Origin: Shewanella marina JCM 15074
Lineage (GTDB): Bacteria > Pseudomonadota > Gammaproteobacteria > Enterobacterales > Shewanellaceae
Length of the DNA stretch: 52,268 nucleotides
Assembly (NCBI RefSeq): GCF_000614975.1
Contig: NZ_BALM01000030.1
Location: forward strand, 1 to 52,268
Direction of reading: 5' to 3'
The translations under genes and the position numbers were made by a program. Every line of letters begins with the position of its first letter. Position 1 is the stretch's first letter. Under the pieces are notes generated by a model, which saw only the letters and a list, made by a program, of their open reading frames with translations, searched no databases and was not told the origin of the DNA. Shown here piece by piece: positions 26,293 to 35,603 of the stretch.

Positions 26293-28875
26293 CTATTTTT
26301 GTTCGTTTTCAAGTAATTGAATCATCGCCATTTTTAATCGAATGGGGATGACTGGTTTATGTAATATTGCGTAATCTAATGCTCTTGCTTCGCGTTTTAG
26401 TTTATCGCTTCTGTTAGCCGTTAATAGCAAAGTTGGAATATTACGCACTCGGGTTTGATTAATTTTTTGAGCTAAATCAGTGCCTGTTTGGTCATCGTCT
26501 AAATGGTAATCCATAATGAGCATTTCTACTTTAGCTTGACTGATATCCCGTTGCATCTGTAAACCTTGTAGATTGGTTGCCGATACCACTTCACAGCCCC
26601 ATTTCTCTAATAAAATAGTCATGGCATTACAAATATTGAGATCGTTATCAACCACCCAAACTCTTGCGCCATTGAGTTGCTCGCTTTGAATTGGATTAAA
26701 TTCAGTCGTTTGATTGACTATTCGCAAGTCTCCTTTTGGCACTCTAACGGAAAATTTTGAACCTTTATTGAGCGTTGATTTTACATTGACTTGATGACCC
26801 AATACGGTACTTATTTTATCGACAATGGCTAAGCCAAGCCCGAGTCCGGTTCTATGACTTGTTTTTGATTCTATACGTTTAAACTCTTGGAAAATCTCTT
26901 GTTGTTTTTCTTCCGCAATGCCAATTCCTGTATCAAGTACTTCAATTAAAATAGCATGTTCAGATTGTCGGCAACCCAATAACACCTTACCTTGGTTGGT
27001 ATAGCGCAGTGCATTAGACATCAAATTTCTAATAATGCGTGCCAGTAACTGTGAGTCTGAATAGATAATGCTTGAGCAAGGAACATACCTAATTTCAATA
27101 TTTTTATCATCAGCTGCTAATTGGAACTCTTTGGCAATATTATCCAGTAACTCACTGACTCTAAATGATTGTTTATCGGCTTTAACTATGCCCGCATCTA
27201 ATTTTGATATATCCACCAGCATCCCAATTAATGACTCTACATCGGCCAATGAATTTGCGACTGAGTGAACTAATTGCCTCGTTGCGGGGGGCATACGTTG
27301 CTCTTGTAGTGAGCCAGTATATAGCTGTGCTGCATTAAGTGGTTGCAGTAAATCATGACTAATTGCGGCTAAGAATTTGGTTTTAGAAAGGTTAGCTTGT
27401 TCAGCTTCCTCTTTCGCTTCTAATAGCCGAGATTCTATTTGGCGTCGCTCGTTAATCTCTTCACGTAATTGATTATTCACTTGTTGTAATTGTGAAGTTC
27501 GTTCTGTCACGCGTTGCTCAAGGGTTTGATAGGCCTGTTCTAATTTGGCTTTGCTCAGTTTAGATTCAGTAATATCCCAATTAAGTACGAATAACCCCTC
27601 TACATGATTGTCACTATTAATATTAGGCACGTAGCTTTTCATCATATGGCAAGCTTGCTGAGCTGCATTGGTTTCTGCAAATTCAAACGTAATTGCTTGG
27701 CCATTTAAAGCTTGTTGTAAATAGGGCATTAACCCTTGTAACTCTTGCTCTGGCCGCGAATCAATAATGGATGTATTAAGCAGCTGGCCTCGTTGCCAAC
27801 CATACCATTGGTCATAAGCCTTATTGGTGAATTGATATTTAAGATCGGCACCAACATAAGCAATGAGTGCCGGCACATTATCAGTAATTAAGCGTAGCCA
27901 TTGCTCATTTTCAGTGACGGTTTTGGCATATAAATAACTTTCAGTGATATCGGTATAGGTATTTACAAAACCGCCGTCAGCTAAACGGTGGCTGCGTATT
28001 TCAATGACTTTATTATCTCTTAGTGTTTGTTCTCTAATGGTGGTTGTCATACTTATTTCAGGTGGATGACAACGGAGATCTAAGGCTAATAATGGGTCGA
28101 GTTGAGTAATATTCTTACCGATGATCTCAATCGACGATTGGCACTGGTTGAGTTCGATAAAACGATTATTTGCTATCTGAATTTTACCAGTGCAATCCAC
28201 CATGATGATCCCTTGTGACAGGTTATCAACCATGGTTTGTAATAATTGAGATTTTTCCGCCATTGCGGCTTCAAATTTGGCTTGTTCTGCTCGTTTTACT
28301 AGGGTGATATCTTTATAAAGTACCACTAAGCCACCATCGGCTGTTTCCTTTTCAAGTACTTGTAACCAACGTTTATTGGCATCTTGAAATACCCAACTGT
28401 TGGCATTGATATCGAGCTGGTTTTCATTAATTATTACGCCATGCTCGGCTGCCATCTGTTTAATATCATATAGCGTATGATTGGCTGAAATCGTTAGATT
28501 ATATTGCTGCCAATAATTATCAAAATGTTGATTAGCATAGATAAGCTTATGATTGTGATCGAATAATGCAAAGCCATCTGAAATGGATTCAATGGCATCA
28601 ATAAAACGTTGATGGGCATATTTGGCGTTATTAGTTGCTTCTAGTAACTGCTGGTTTTTTTGTTCTAATGTATTGAGTGCGGTATTGAGTTCATCGGTTT
28701 TATCGCGGACTTGGTCAGCTAAAATAACTGAGTGTTGAAAGGAATGGTAAGGATCATGGTTAAATGACCCTTTAAGTTCGATACGGCTGATCAGTGAATC
28801 AATAATCTTTTTCTGTTTTTGATTTTCGAGCTTTAGATTATTTAGTTCGCATTGTAATTGCTCTAATTTAGCCAA
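26293..28875 (-). CDS. PAS-domain hybrid sensor histidine kinase (NahK/ErcS'-like)
   Basis: An 860-residue cytoplasmic sensor with no membrane segment or signal peptide. An N-terminal coiled coil is followed by three PAS-like domains (about 85-195, 205-315 and 320-440). A second coiled coil (about 440-500) leads to the H-box FLAAISHDLLQPLNAA with His507, the ATPase domain (N-box Asn near 621, DTGIGI and GLGLGLAIV glycine boxes) and a C-terminal receiver with Asp789 in LIMDYHL. This H-box style and architecture match the NahK/ErcS' kinases of Pseudomonas, which also sit beside a FIST protein and the ethanol-oxidation genes. The start is TTG 28875 after AAGGGGTG, 10 nt beyond the FIST gene stop, so the two are co-transcribed. 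Confidence 0.88.
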   Translation of the reverse strand: MAKLEQLQCELNNLKLENQKQKKIIDSLISRIELKGSFNHDPYHSFQHSVILADQVRDKTDELNTALNTLEQKNQQLLEATNNAKYAHQRFIDAIESISDGFALFDHNHKLIYANQHFDNYWQQYNLTISANHTLYDIKQMAAEHGVIINENQLDINANSWVFQDANKRWLQVLEKETADGGLVVLYKDITLVKRAEQAKFEAAMAEKSQLLQTMVDNLSQGIIMVDCTGKIQIANNRFIELNQCQSSIEIIGKNITQLDPLLALDLRCHPPEISMTTTIREQTLRDNKVIEIRSHRLADGGFVNTYTDITESYLYAKTVTENEQWLRLITDNVPALIAYVGADLKYQFTNKAYDQWYGWQRGQLLNTSIIDSRPEQELQGLMPYLQQALNGQAITFEFAETNAAQQACHMMKSYVPNINSDNHVEGLFVLNWDITESKLSKAKLEQAYQTLEQRVTERTSQLQQVNNQLREEINERRQIESRLLEAKEEAEQANLSKTKFLAAISHDLLQPLNAAQLYTGSLQEQRMPPATRQLVHSVANSLADVESLIGMLVDISKLDAGIVKADKQSFRVSELLDNIAKEFQLAADDKNIEIRYVPCSSIIYSDSQLLARIIRNLMSNALRYTNQGKVLLGCRQSEHAILIEVLDTGIGIAEEKQQEIFQEFKRIESKTSHRTGLGLGLAIVDKISTVLGHQVNVKSTLNKGSKFSVRVPKGDLRIVNQTTEFNPIQSEQLNGARVWVVDNDLNICNAMTILLEKWGCEVVSATNLQGLQMQRDISQAKVEMLIMDYHLDDDQTGTDLAQKINQTRVRNIPTLLLTANRSDKLKREARALDYAILHKPVIPIRLKMAMIQLLENEQK

Positions 28876-28885
28876 AAAACACCCC

Positions 28886-30070
28886 TTATTTAGGTTTGCC
28901 TATCATTACCCCTGTCAGCGTTTGGTTCATATGAACCCCATTTAACTGTTCACCATAAGTATTAAACCCGAGTAAACGATACTTTGAAAATAGTTGGTTT
29001 ATCTTATTTTCTTGCGCAAGTTGCGATATCTCTAAGTGTCTTAAAAAACAATCACAACCAATCACGACTTCAATTTCGCCAATATTGCGTTGGCGAACTT
29101 CAAGTTCACGCTCAATGCTGGCAAAGATGTCACCAGGTTTCATTGCTGTGAGCACGATACCTGTGTCGACGGCGCAATAAAAATCGATACTGTAGTCATC
29201 ATTTACTTTTTGAATTGAGCGTATATAGAACTCTTTACCTATTTGTACCGCGAGAGGGTTAAGTGCATATATTTCTGGACGTAAGTCCTGTAAATCAATG
29301 CCAACCTCTCTGGCATAAACTAATGCTGCAGGTTCAGCATTAAGTTCATAAACGCGTCGTTTTTCGCTATCGGCATGGGTGACCACCAGCTTACGATTTA
29401 AGCTTTCAATGTGATGACTGGTAAAAACATCAAATGGACAAGTGGTATTAAAGAGGACGATAACTGCGGCTTCACTATGAAATACGCCATCACTATAAAC
29501 ATGAGTGAAGGCCAAGTTAGTATCATCACCAGCACTGCCTCCAAAATGTGGAATACGACCTAAAGCAATATTCAAGGTTGCAAGAAATGATTCTTCTTGT
29601 GGCGATAGACCGTCAATTAAGGTGAGCGCAAAGCTGTTTTGAGTAATTGATGCTTTAGGGTGCTTATTACATTGCTTGATGAGCTCGGCAACGCACAGCT
29701 GCGCTTCACTAAAACTAAAGTTATTAAGCGAGGTAATACTGGTAGCAATGGAGAAAACCTGATTATTAAAGCCCAAGGCGCTAATACTGTTGCTGGAATA
29801 ACCTCGGTCAGTTATCTCCCCTGAAGTAGTGCAGCCCACTACTTTGCGATTGGGAAAAGCCTGTTGGATAGCAGGTCCCAAGGTGGCTAAATCGTAAGAC
29901 GCGGAACAGAAGAAGATAATCACATCAAGTTCAGGCGCTTTAAGCTGCGCGGCTAACTCTTGTGCGGCGCAATAAGCATTAAGTTGATAGGTTGCCGCAG
30001 ACGCAACATAAGGCGTTGAGGTTTGCAGGGGAGCGATTATTGTTGAATCAAGTTCACTGGCTTTATTCAT
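28886..30070 (-). CDS. FIST-domain sensory protein (NosP-like)
   Basis: A 394-residue soluble protein with a FIST N-terminal domain (about 30-225) and FIST C-terminal domain (about 230-375). Characteristic segments are VIIFFCSASYDLATLGPAIQ, VVGCTTSGEITDRGYSSNS, GGSAGDDTNLAFTHVYSDG and the ending RLLGFNTYGEQLNGVHMNQTLTGV. FIST proteins act as ligand sensors that modulate partner kinases; in P. aeruginosa a FIST protein (NosP) binds NO through heme and acts on NahK. The kinase gene is 10 nt downstream, supporting the same pairing. Whether this one binds heme or another ligand cannot be read from sequence. ATG 30070 is preferred over TTG 30085 because AGGA precedes it properly. The gene follows the pqq genes in the same direction after 59 nt. 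Confidence 0.86.
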   Translation of the reverse strand: MNKASELDSTIIAPLQTSTPYVASAATYQLNAYCAAQELAAQLKAPELDVIIFFCSASYDLATLGPAIQQAFPNRKVVGCTTSGEITDRGYSSNSISALGFNNQVFSIATSITSLNNFSFSEAQLCVAELIKQCNKHPKASITQNSFALTLIDGLSPQEESFLATLNIALGRIPHFGGSAGDDTNLAFTHVYSDGVFHSEAAVIVLFNTTCPFDVFTSHHIESLNRKLVVTHADSEKRRVYELNAEPAALVYAREVGIDLQDLRPEIYALNPLAVQIGKEFYIRSIQKVNDDYSIDFYCAVDTGIVLTAMKPGDIFASIERELEVRQRNIGEIEVVIGCDCFLRHLEISQLAQENKINQLFSKYRLLGFNTYGEQLNGVHMNQTLTGVMIGKPK

Positions 30071-30129
30071 ATATTGTTCCTGCAAATAAATATCATTATA
30101 GGACTTATCTATTTTTAGGCTATTCCGAC

Positions 30130-32261
30130 TTAAGTAGGAATAACCCCACCTTTTGGATTAGGTTTAAGTTGTGATTCTTGATACTCAAGCCAATCGTTAA
30201 ATTCATCGATAGAGATTGATGGCATAATTAATTGCAGTTGTGAGTGGTGTTTTTGTTTATCGCTAAATAGCTTAATTAAACATTGTTTTAAAGCCTCTAA
30301 AGTCAACTTAGGGGCTTGGTCTATCATGCTGTACCATGCGAGCTGTTGCTGTAATGGATCATATTGGTAATCCAGTGCATAAACTTGTCCGGTTAAACGT
30401 AGTTGTTGTATCGGTGTTTGTAGCATTAATAATTTAGCTAATACTGTCGCAAATATGGTTTGTTGATTGAAGTTATCGGTATCAACGAGTTGCATGCCTA
30501 AACAGCTACTATTTGGCTGTTGATTACTCAATATTCGAGAGTGAGGTTGAGCGATAGACGAAATGTTATCAGCAATTAATTTTTGATTTAGCTCGATTTT
30601 AATAGACTCTTGTTGCTGTATTAATGCCATTAAATTGATGCTGTGTGTAAATGAATATTGGCAATGTTTATGAGTGAAGGTTTGTTGGATTAATTGCTGT
30701 ATGGGATGACAAGATGGCATGACGTCTGATGTTAGAGGGAGTGTTTGTGAGAGTTGTTGCAGCCAATAACCATTGAGCGCCTTACTATGCTGATGATGAC
30801 AGATAAGTATTAAGCTGGTACTGCCACCTTGTTGGGTTAGATGACTACTGCAGGCCAGTTGCTGTTGCTGACAATATAATTGAGTTAGTTGTTGTAGCTG
30901 GACGAGGTATAGCCTCATAGCTTGAATCAATTGCGGTTTATTTGAGGTTATAGTTAATTGGATTTGCTGAGGCTCAATCTGCAACCACTGCCATTTTTTC
31001 CCAGATACCAATTGCGTCACGGCTGTTTTGGGGCGCAGTTGCGACAAACCATTAGCCGTTAATTGTTGTATCAGTGCTGCTATTGGTTGTTTTTCATTTA
31101 TCTTAATATCAGGAGACTGAACTAATTGCCACTGGTTGAGTGATTGCTCAAATTGCTGATAAAGATGGGCGAGATCCTTGCCGGATTTTTGATATTGTTG
31201 GCGCCAATATTCAGTGCCTAATAACGCTAAATAATAATGATATTGTGCTGTTGATTGCGTAGCTAATGAGTTGACTAGTAGTTTTAGTAACTTTTGTTTT
31301 AGTAACTCTGGTTGCCGTAAGCTCGAATCAATAGTTTGCTTTTGATGTGAGTGAATTCGAATAGGAGTAATCCAAGCTAGATCTAATGGTTGATTCACCA
31401 GTGTTAGTTGGTGCTGCGCTAACCAGTCTTGTGCATCCTTGTCATGTTGTAAGAAGCTGTATAAAAACCATTTCATTTGCTGTGATAGGGTGTCACCTAA
31501 CTCAATGGTAGTTTGCGATGATGGCTTTGTTGCTTGGTACAATAATTTGGGATCTGTGTTTGGTTGCAATGGTTTTAAATGAGTCAGGCTTTGTGCAACT
31601 ATTTGCCATAGTGATGACAGTGACCATGCACCACTGCTAATTAATGTCATATATTGCGGCCGATAGCAGCGGTTATGATAATGGCGTAGTTGATTGATAT
31701 TGAGCTGGCTAATGGTACTGGGTAAACCGCCATAAAATGGATATCGCTGGCTAAATTGTTCGTCTAACTCAATCTGTTGCGCAAACTCTTTATTCGCCAT
31801 ATGGCTTGCATTTCGTTGTATAACACTCCGCGCCATTGATTACTGGGATGATAAATCTCATGATTAAAATCTTTCAGTTTTAAATTGGGGTTACAGATAC
31901 TGTGACTGATAAAATCGAGCAGCTTTAATGCGGTTGGCGCTTGTGTGGTGGCAAAGTGAAAACGCGTATCGGTTAATTGGGTACTGGCATTAAAGTGTTG
32001 ATAGTCGGCTATTGCACGATGCTGTAAAAAACTATTCGGCTGCGGGTATTTTATATTGCCGCGCAAAATCATATGTTCGAGCGCATGACTCATACCGCTA
32101 TCATCATTAACTGGGGTATTGATGATAAAACTAGCGCAAAAAGGCTGTTTATTGCTGGTGGTCTTATGCCAATGGCGCAAGCCACTTTGATGACGAAAAC
32201 ACTGCCACAGTGCACCATCAGCATCAGTTTGTTGAGTTAATAAGATAAAGCCATGGGGCAT
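30130..32261 (-). CDS. M16-family zinc protease in pqqF position (one frameshift)
   Basis: A metallopeptidase encoded directly after pqqE, probably processing PqqA or its product. The zinc motif HALEH (HxxEH) occurs in NDDSGMSHALEHMILRG near residue 60, with the downstream GVLYNEMQ helix carrying the third ligand region. The frame then breaks at about 31803. One extra G on the plus strand (GGGC for GGC) joins it to HMANKEFAQQIELDEQFSQRYPFYGGLPSTI and the remaining 570 residues. The joined product is about 710 residues. The sequence style (long Gln-rich second half, GVLYNEM) is closer to presequence-protease/Cym1-type M16 enzymes than to classical PqqF, so I leave the symbol blank. The ATG follows AGAGG. 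Confidence 0.78.
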
Positions 32262-32270
32262 TAATACCTC

Positions 32271-33398
32271 TTATATTTGTTTGCTCGACATAATTATTAA
32301 ACTGTTTTTTAAGGTTCGGCTCATTATTTCAGAGTGATGCATTAATGAAGCATGTTCAACCGCTTTAGTGATTTGATGATGTTGTGGCGATTTACTGCAA
32401 ACCGGATCGGTATTATCGGCATTACCCGTTAACAATAATGCCTGACAGCGGCAACCACCAAAGTCTTGCTCCTTTTCATCACAACTCTTACAAGGTTCGA
32501 CCATCCAATCAAAACCGCGATAATGGTTAAAGCTATCTGACTCATACCAAATATGTTCGAGACTATGTTGCTTAACATTCAAAAATGGCAAGTCGAGCAG
32601 TGCCGCACTATGGCAAGGTAATGCCATACCATTAGGGGCAATGTTGATAAAAATACTGCCCCAGCCACTCATGCAGGCTTTGGGTCTGGTTTCATAATAA
32701 TCTGGGGTAACAAAGATAAACTTAGGTGCGGTATTGGATTGCTGCAGCCTAAATTGATTCACTTGCTGCTCAGCTAGGCGAACCTGTTGCAGCGTTGGTA
32801 GTAAATGATCTCTATTTTGTAATGCCCAACCATAATATTGGGCAGTGGCGAGTTCGACAAAGTCAGCTTCTAATTGGCAGCTTAATGCCATTATTTGCGG
32901 TATTTGCTCAATATTCTGTTTGCTAATCACAAAGTTAAGCACCATAGGGAAACCATATTGTTTAACTAATTTGGCCATCTTTTGTTTTTGTTCAAAGGCC
33001 GCTTTTTTACCAGCAATAGCATCGTTGCTGGTTTGATCGGCTGATTGAAAACTAATTTGAATATGATCTAAGCCTGCTTGTTTGAGTGACTTTATTCGTT
33101 TTTCGGTTAAGCCGATACCAGATGTGATGAGGTTGATATAAAAACCAAGTTCTCTGGCTTTTTTGATAATGATCTCTAAGTCTTTACGCAGTAATGGTTC
33201 GCCGCCAGATAACCCTAATTGCACAGCCCCAAGCGCCCTTGCTTCGATTAGTACCTTTAACCAAGTTTCAGTATCTAATTCTTCTTGTTTATTACCTAAA
33301 TCAATAGGATTGGCGCAATAACTACAATGCAATGGACAGCTATAGGTCAATTCTAATAATAACCACAGTGGAGGATTAACAGATCCAGCGTTTGTCAT
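32271..33398 (-). CDS. pqqE: PqqA peptide cyclase (radical SAM), PQQ biosynthesis protein E
   Basis: Radical SAM enzyme that links the Glu and Tyr side chains of PqqA, the first step of PQQ formation, with PqqD as chaperone. The [4Fe-4S] motif CPLHCSYC is at about residue 20 in ELTYSCPLHCSYCANPIDL. GLSGGEPLLR follows, and the C-terminal SPASM region carries further cysteines (CMSGWGS, CHSAALL, CKSCDEKEQDFGGCRC and DPVC). At 375 residues it is the normal length. It overlaps the end of pqqD by 23 nt, indicating translational coupling. Confidence 0.96.
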   Translation of the reverse strand: MTNAGSVNPPLWLLLELTYSCPLHCSYCANPIDLGNKQEELDTETWLKVLIEARALGAVQLGLSGGEPLLRKDLEIIIKKARELGFYINLITSGIGLTEKRIKSLKQAGLDHIQISFQSADQTSNDAIAGKKAAFEQKQKMAKLVKQYGFPMVLNFVISKQNIEQIPQIMALSCQLEADFVELATAQYYGWALQNRDHLLPTLQQVRLAEQQVNQFRLQQSNTAPKFIFVTPDYYETRPKACMSGWGSIFINIAPNGMALPCHSAALLDLPFLNVKQHSLEHIWYESDSFNHYRGFDWMVEPCKSCDEKEQDFGGCRCQALLLTGNADNTDPVCSKSPQHHQITKAVEHASLMHHSEIMSRTLKNSLIIMSSKQI

Positions 33399-33642
33399 AG
33401 GCGACCTTTATAAATTGATAGACATCTTCATTGAGACTAGGAGCATCAGGGTAACGTTGGCTAAGCTGATTAATGACCTGTTGAACAGAAGCTTTACCAT
33501 CTAAAAGTTCGAGGATCTCCGCTGCCGTAGGGCTGAGTTTGACCATGCCTTCTGGAAACAACAATACATGTGATTTTTGTGCAGGCTCATATTGCATACG
33601 GTAACTTGGGTTGAGTGTCAGGACTGAGTCTGGATCGGTCAT
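33376..33642 (-). CDS. pqqD: PQQ biosynthesis protein D (PqqA-binding chaperone)
   Basis: An 88-residue RRE-type peptide-binding protein that presents PqqA to PqqE. Typical features are PSYRMQYEPAQKSHVLLFPEGMVKLSPTAAEILELLDG and the C-terminal helix of repeated hydrophobics (VQQVINQLSQRYP). It overlaps pqqC by 4 nt and pqqE by 23 nt. Confidence 0.94.
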   Translation of the reverse strand: MTDPDSVLTLNPSYRMQYEPAQKSHVLLFPEGMVKLSPTAAEILELLDGKASVQQVINQLSQRYPDAPSLNEDVYQFIKVAYDKRWIC

Positions 33643-34396
33643 AACTGTAATCCTTTATGATATTCCAAATGTTTAGATACGGTATGAAATGGCGGCCGCT
33701 CTAGTTCATAAGCCATAGTCATGGCATCTAGCATGCTCCAAAGAATATCGAGCTTAAATTGTAAAATCTCTAATGCTTGTTGTTGTTTTTCTGCCGTATC
33801 GAAATAATCTAAGGTGATCTGTAAGCCATGATTAACATCACGCCGAGCTTGGCTTAATCGTTGTTGAAAGTAGGTCAGTCCATCTTTGGCTATCCACGGG
33901 TAATGTTGTGGCCAAGTATCTAATCTTGATTGATGAATTTCAGGCGCAAAGAGTTCCGTTAATGAAGAGCATGCAGCTTGTTGCCAATTGGCACGTCGCG
34001 CAAAGTTAACATAAGCATCGACGGCAAAGCGGACTCCAGGGAGGACATATTTTTGATCCAATACTTCTTGTCTGTCTAAGCCTACTGCTTCTGCTAATTT
34101 GAGCCATGCTTCAATGCCACCGTAATCCTCTTGCAGGCTAGCGTGGCCATCATGATCGAGAATACGTTGTACCCACTCTCGACGTACATTTATATCCTGA
34201 CAGTTAGCTAAAATCGCGGCATCTTTTAAGGGAATATTGATTTGATAATAAAAGCGATTAGCCACCCAACCTCGGATCTGTTCTGGGCTGCATTGCCCTT
34301 GATACATAGCTTGATGGTAGGGTGATGAATATGATAAAGTCGACCTTTGTTTTTTAAGGCTAATTCAAATTGTTCTCGGCTCATGATAGCTTGCAT
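33639..34396 (-). CDS. pqqC: Pyrroloquinoline-quinone synthase (one frameshift)
   Basis: Cofactor-free oxidase that catalyses the last ring closure and eight-electron oxidation to PQQ. The main frame gives MYQGQCSPEQIRGWVANRFYYQINIPLKDAAILANC and the rest of the heme-oxygenase-like bundle. The true start is ATG 34396 after GGAGT, reading MQAIMSREQFELALKNKGRLYHIHHP. The frame breaks at about 34320, where one missing A/T pair (TTAC for TAC) would restore HHPYHQAMYQG, the conserved PqqC sequence. The corrected length is 252 residues, as expected. ATG 34384 is an alternative start. The pqqB stop overlaps its ribosome site. Confidence 0.92.
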
Positions 34397-34405
34397 TGCA
34401 TACTC

Positions 34406-35323
34406 CTATAGCTGAATTAACATGCCATCAAATGACACCTCGACTCCTGCTGCTAATGTTTGCGCATACTCGACTGAATCCTCATCTAAAATAGGATTGG
34501 TGTTATTGATATGAATAAGGATTTTTCTTAAGTGGGGAAATTGCGATAACAGTGCAATCATACCTTTATCGCCAGCAACAGACATATGACCCATTTGTGA
34601 GCCTAATTGGCTACCGAGGCCTCGTGTAATCATTTCATCATCTTGCCACAGCGTACCATCCACCATGGCGCAATCTGCTTGATCTAATGCCTGTAATACT
34701 TCGTCATTGGTAATCCCTAAACCGGGCGCATAAAACAGGCTTTTACCATGACGTTTATCGGTAATGCGTAGGCCTATACTGTCACCAATATGGTAATTAT
34801 TGCGGTGTGGTGAATAAGGCGGAGCATTTGATTGTAAAGGTACAGGGGTAAATTCAAGTTGAGGGCAGCAATCAATCATAAATGGGTCACAAGGGCTGAC
34901 ATTAATGGCATGCCTTTGATAGCCACCATGCCAATGCTGCATCATAGTCAGAATAGGGTAATGCTGACATAAATCATCATTTACCATATCGGTACAATAT
35001 AAATTGAGTGGTAAGCCTTCACGTAAAATAATTAAGCCGGTGGTATGGTCTATTTGGCTATCGGTGACAATCACTGCGCCAATACCTGAACCTCTAACAC
35101 CATCAGCTTGTGCCAGTGGTTTATTGTCATTTATCTGCTGACGAATATCTGGTGAAGCGTTGATTAAGATCCAGTTTTTACCATCATCACTGACGGCTAT
35201 TGAGGATTGGCTTCTAGGTTTAGTATTAATGGTGCCATTTCGTGCCCCCTTACACATCTCGCAATGACAGTTCCATTGGGGAAAACCTCCTCCCGCAGCT
35301 GAACCTAATACCAATATCTGCAT
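34406..35323 (-). CDS. pqqB: PQQ biosynthesis protein B
   Basis: Metallo-beta-lactamase-fold iron hydroxylase acting on the Glu-Tyr intermediate in PQQ synthesis. The 305-residue protein begins MQILVLGSAAGGGFPQWNCHCEMCKGARN, the PqqB signature with clustered cysteines. It carries TDSQIDHTTGL, which replaces the usual HxHxDH, and the late INNTNPILDEDS. It lies between pqqA and pqqC. No signal peptide is seen. Confidence 0.96.
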   Translation of the reverse strand: MQILVLGSAAGGGFPQWNCHCEMCKGARNGTINTKPRSQSSIAVSDDGKNWILINASPDIRQQINDNKPLAQADGVRGSGIGAVIVTDSQIDHTTGLIILREGLPLNLYCTDMVNDDLCQHYPILTMMQHWHGGYQRHAINVSPCDPFMIDCCPQLEFTPVPLQSNAPPYSPHRNNYHIGDSIGLRITDKRHGKSLFYAPGLGITNDEVLQALDQADCAMVDGTLWQDDEMITRGLGSQLGSQMGHMSVAGDKGMIALLSQFPHLRKILIHINNTNPILDEDSVEYAQTLAAGVEVSFDGMLIQL

Positions 35324-35357
35324 ATAAGCCTACCTGTTTGTTGTGTCATAAGGGGAT

Positions 35358-35380
35358 TGCCTCCAATACGGCTAGAGGCA
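35358..35380 (-). other. Hairpin between pqqA and pqqB
   Basis: TGCCTC and GAGGCA form a six-base stem around an 11-base loop in the 64-nt gap between pqqA and pqqB. It could make pqqA mRNA more abundant than the rest of the operon, which would fit PqqA being a consumed substrate. Inference only. Confidence 0.45.
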
Positions 35381-35387
35381 TAGATAA

Positions 35388-35459
35388 CTAACGATTACTG
35401 ATATAAAGCGTAACTTCAAAACCAAGTCGAAGTTCTTGATAGCTAGGTTTTACCCACAT
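35388..35459 (-). CDS. pqqA: PQQ precursor peptide PqqA
   Basis: A 23-residue peptide that is the substrate from which PQQ is made: its Glu15 and Tyr19 side chains are cross-linked by PqqE. The sequence starts MWVKPSYQELRLGFEVTLY, so Glu15 and Tyr19 are at exactly the classical positions (E-V-T-L-Y) and the peptide ends ISNR. GGAGG precedes the ATG at optimal distance. It lies 64 nt upstream of pqqB, as in other pqq operons. It is too short for ordinary gene calling and easily missed. Confidence 0.96.
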   Translation of the reverse strand: MWVKPSYQELRLGFEVTLYISNR

Positions 35460-35537
35460 AATGGCCTCCTAGAAGTGCGGTAGTGAAGAGGTAACTCATC
35501 CTCATGTTTAAGAATATGGATCTGCTGTAATAATTAA

Positions 35538-35558
35538 TATGCTACTTTGGGATGAAAA
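35538..35558 (-). promoter_or_regulatory. Conserved 21-nt motif upstream of pqqA
   Basis: Plus-strand TATGCTACTTTGGGATGAAA(A) lies 79 nt upstream of the pqqA start codon. The same sequence with one change occurs at 49049-49069, again 79 nt upstream of the TonB receptor start. Probably an activator site shared by the two transcription units. Confidence 0.7.
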
Positions 35559-35603
35559 AACTAATGCCTATGATGAGATATAGTTTCTTTTTAAAACAAA
35601 TGG

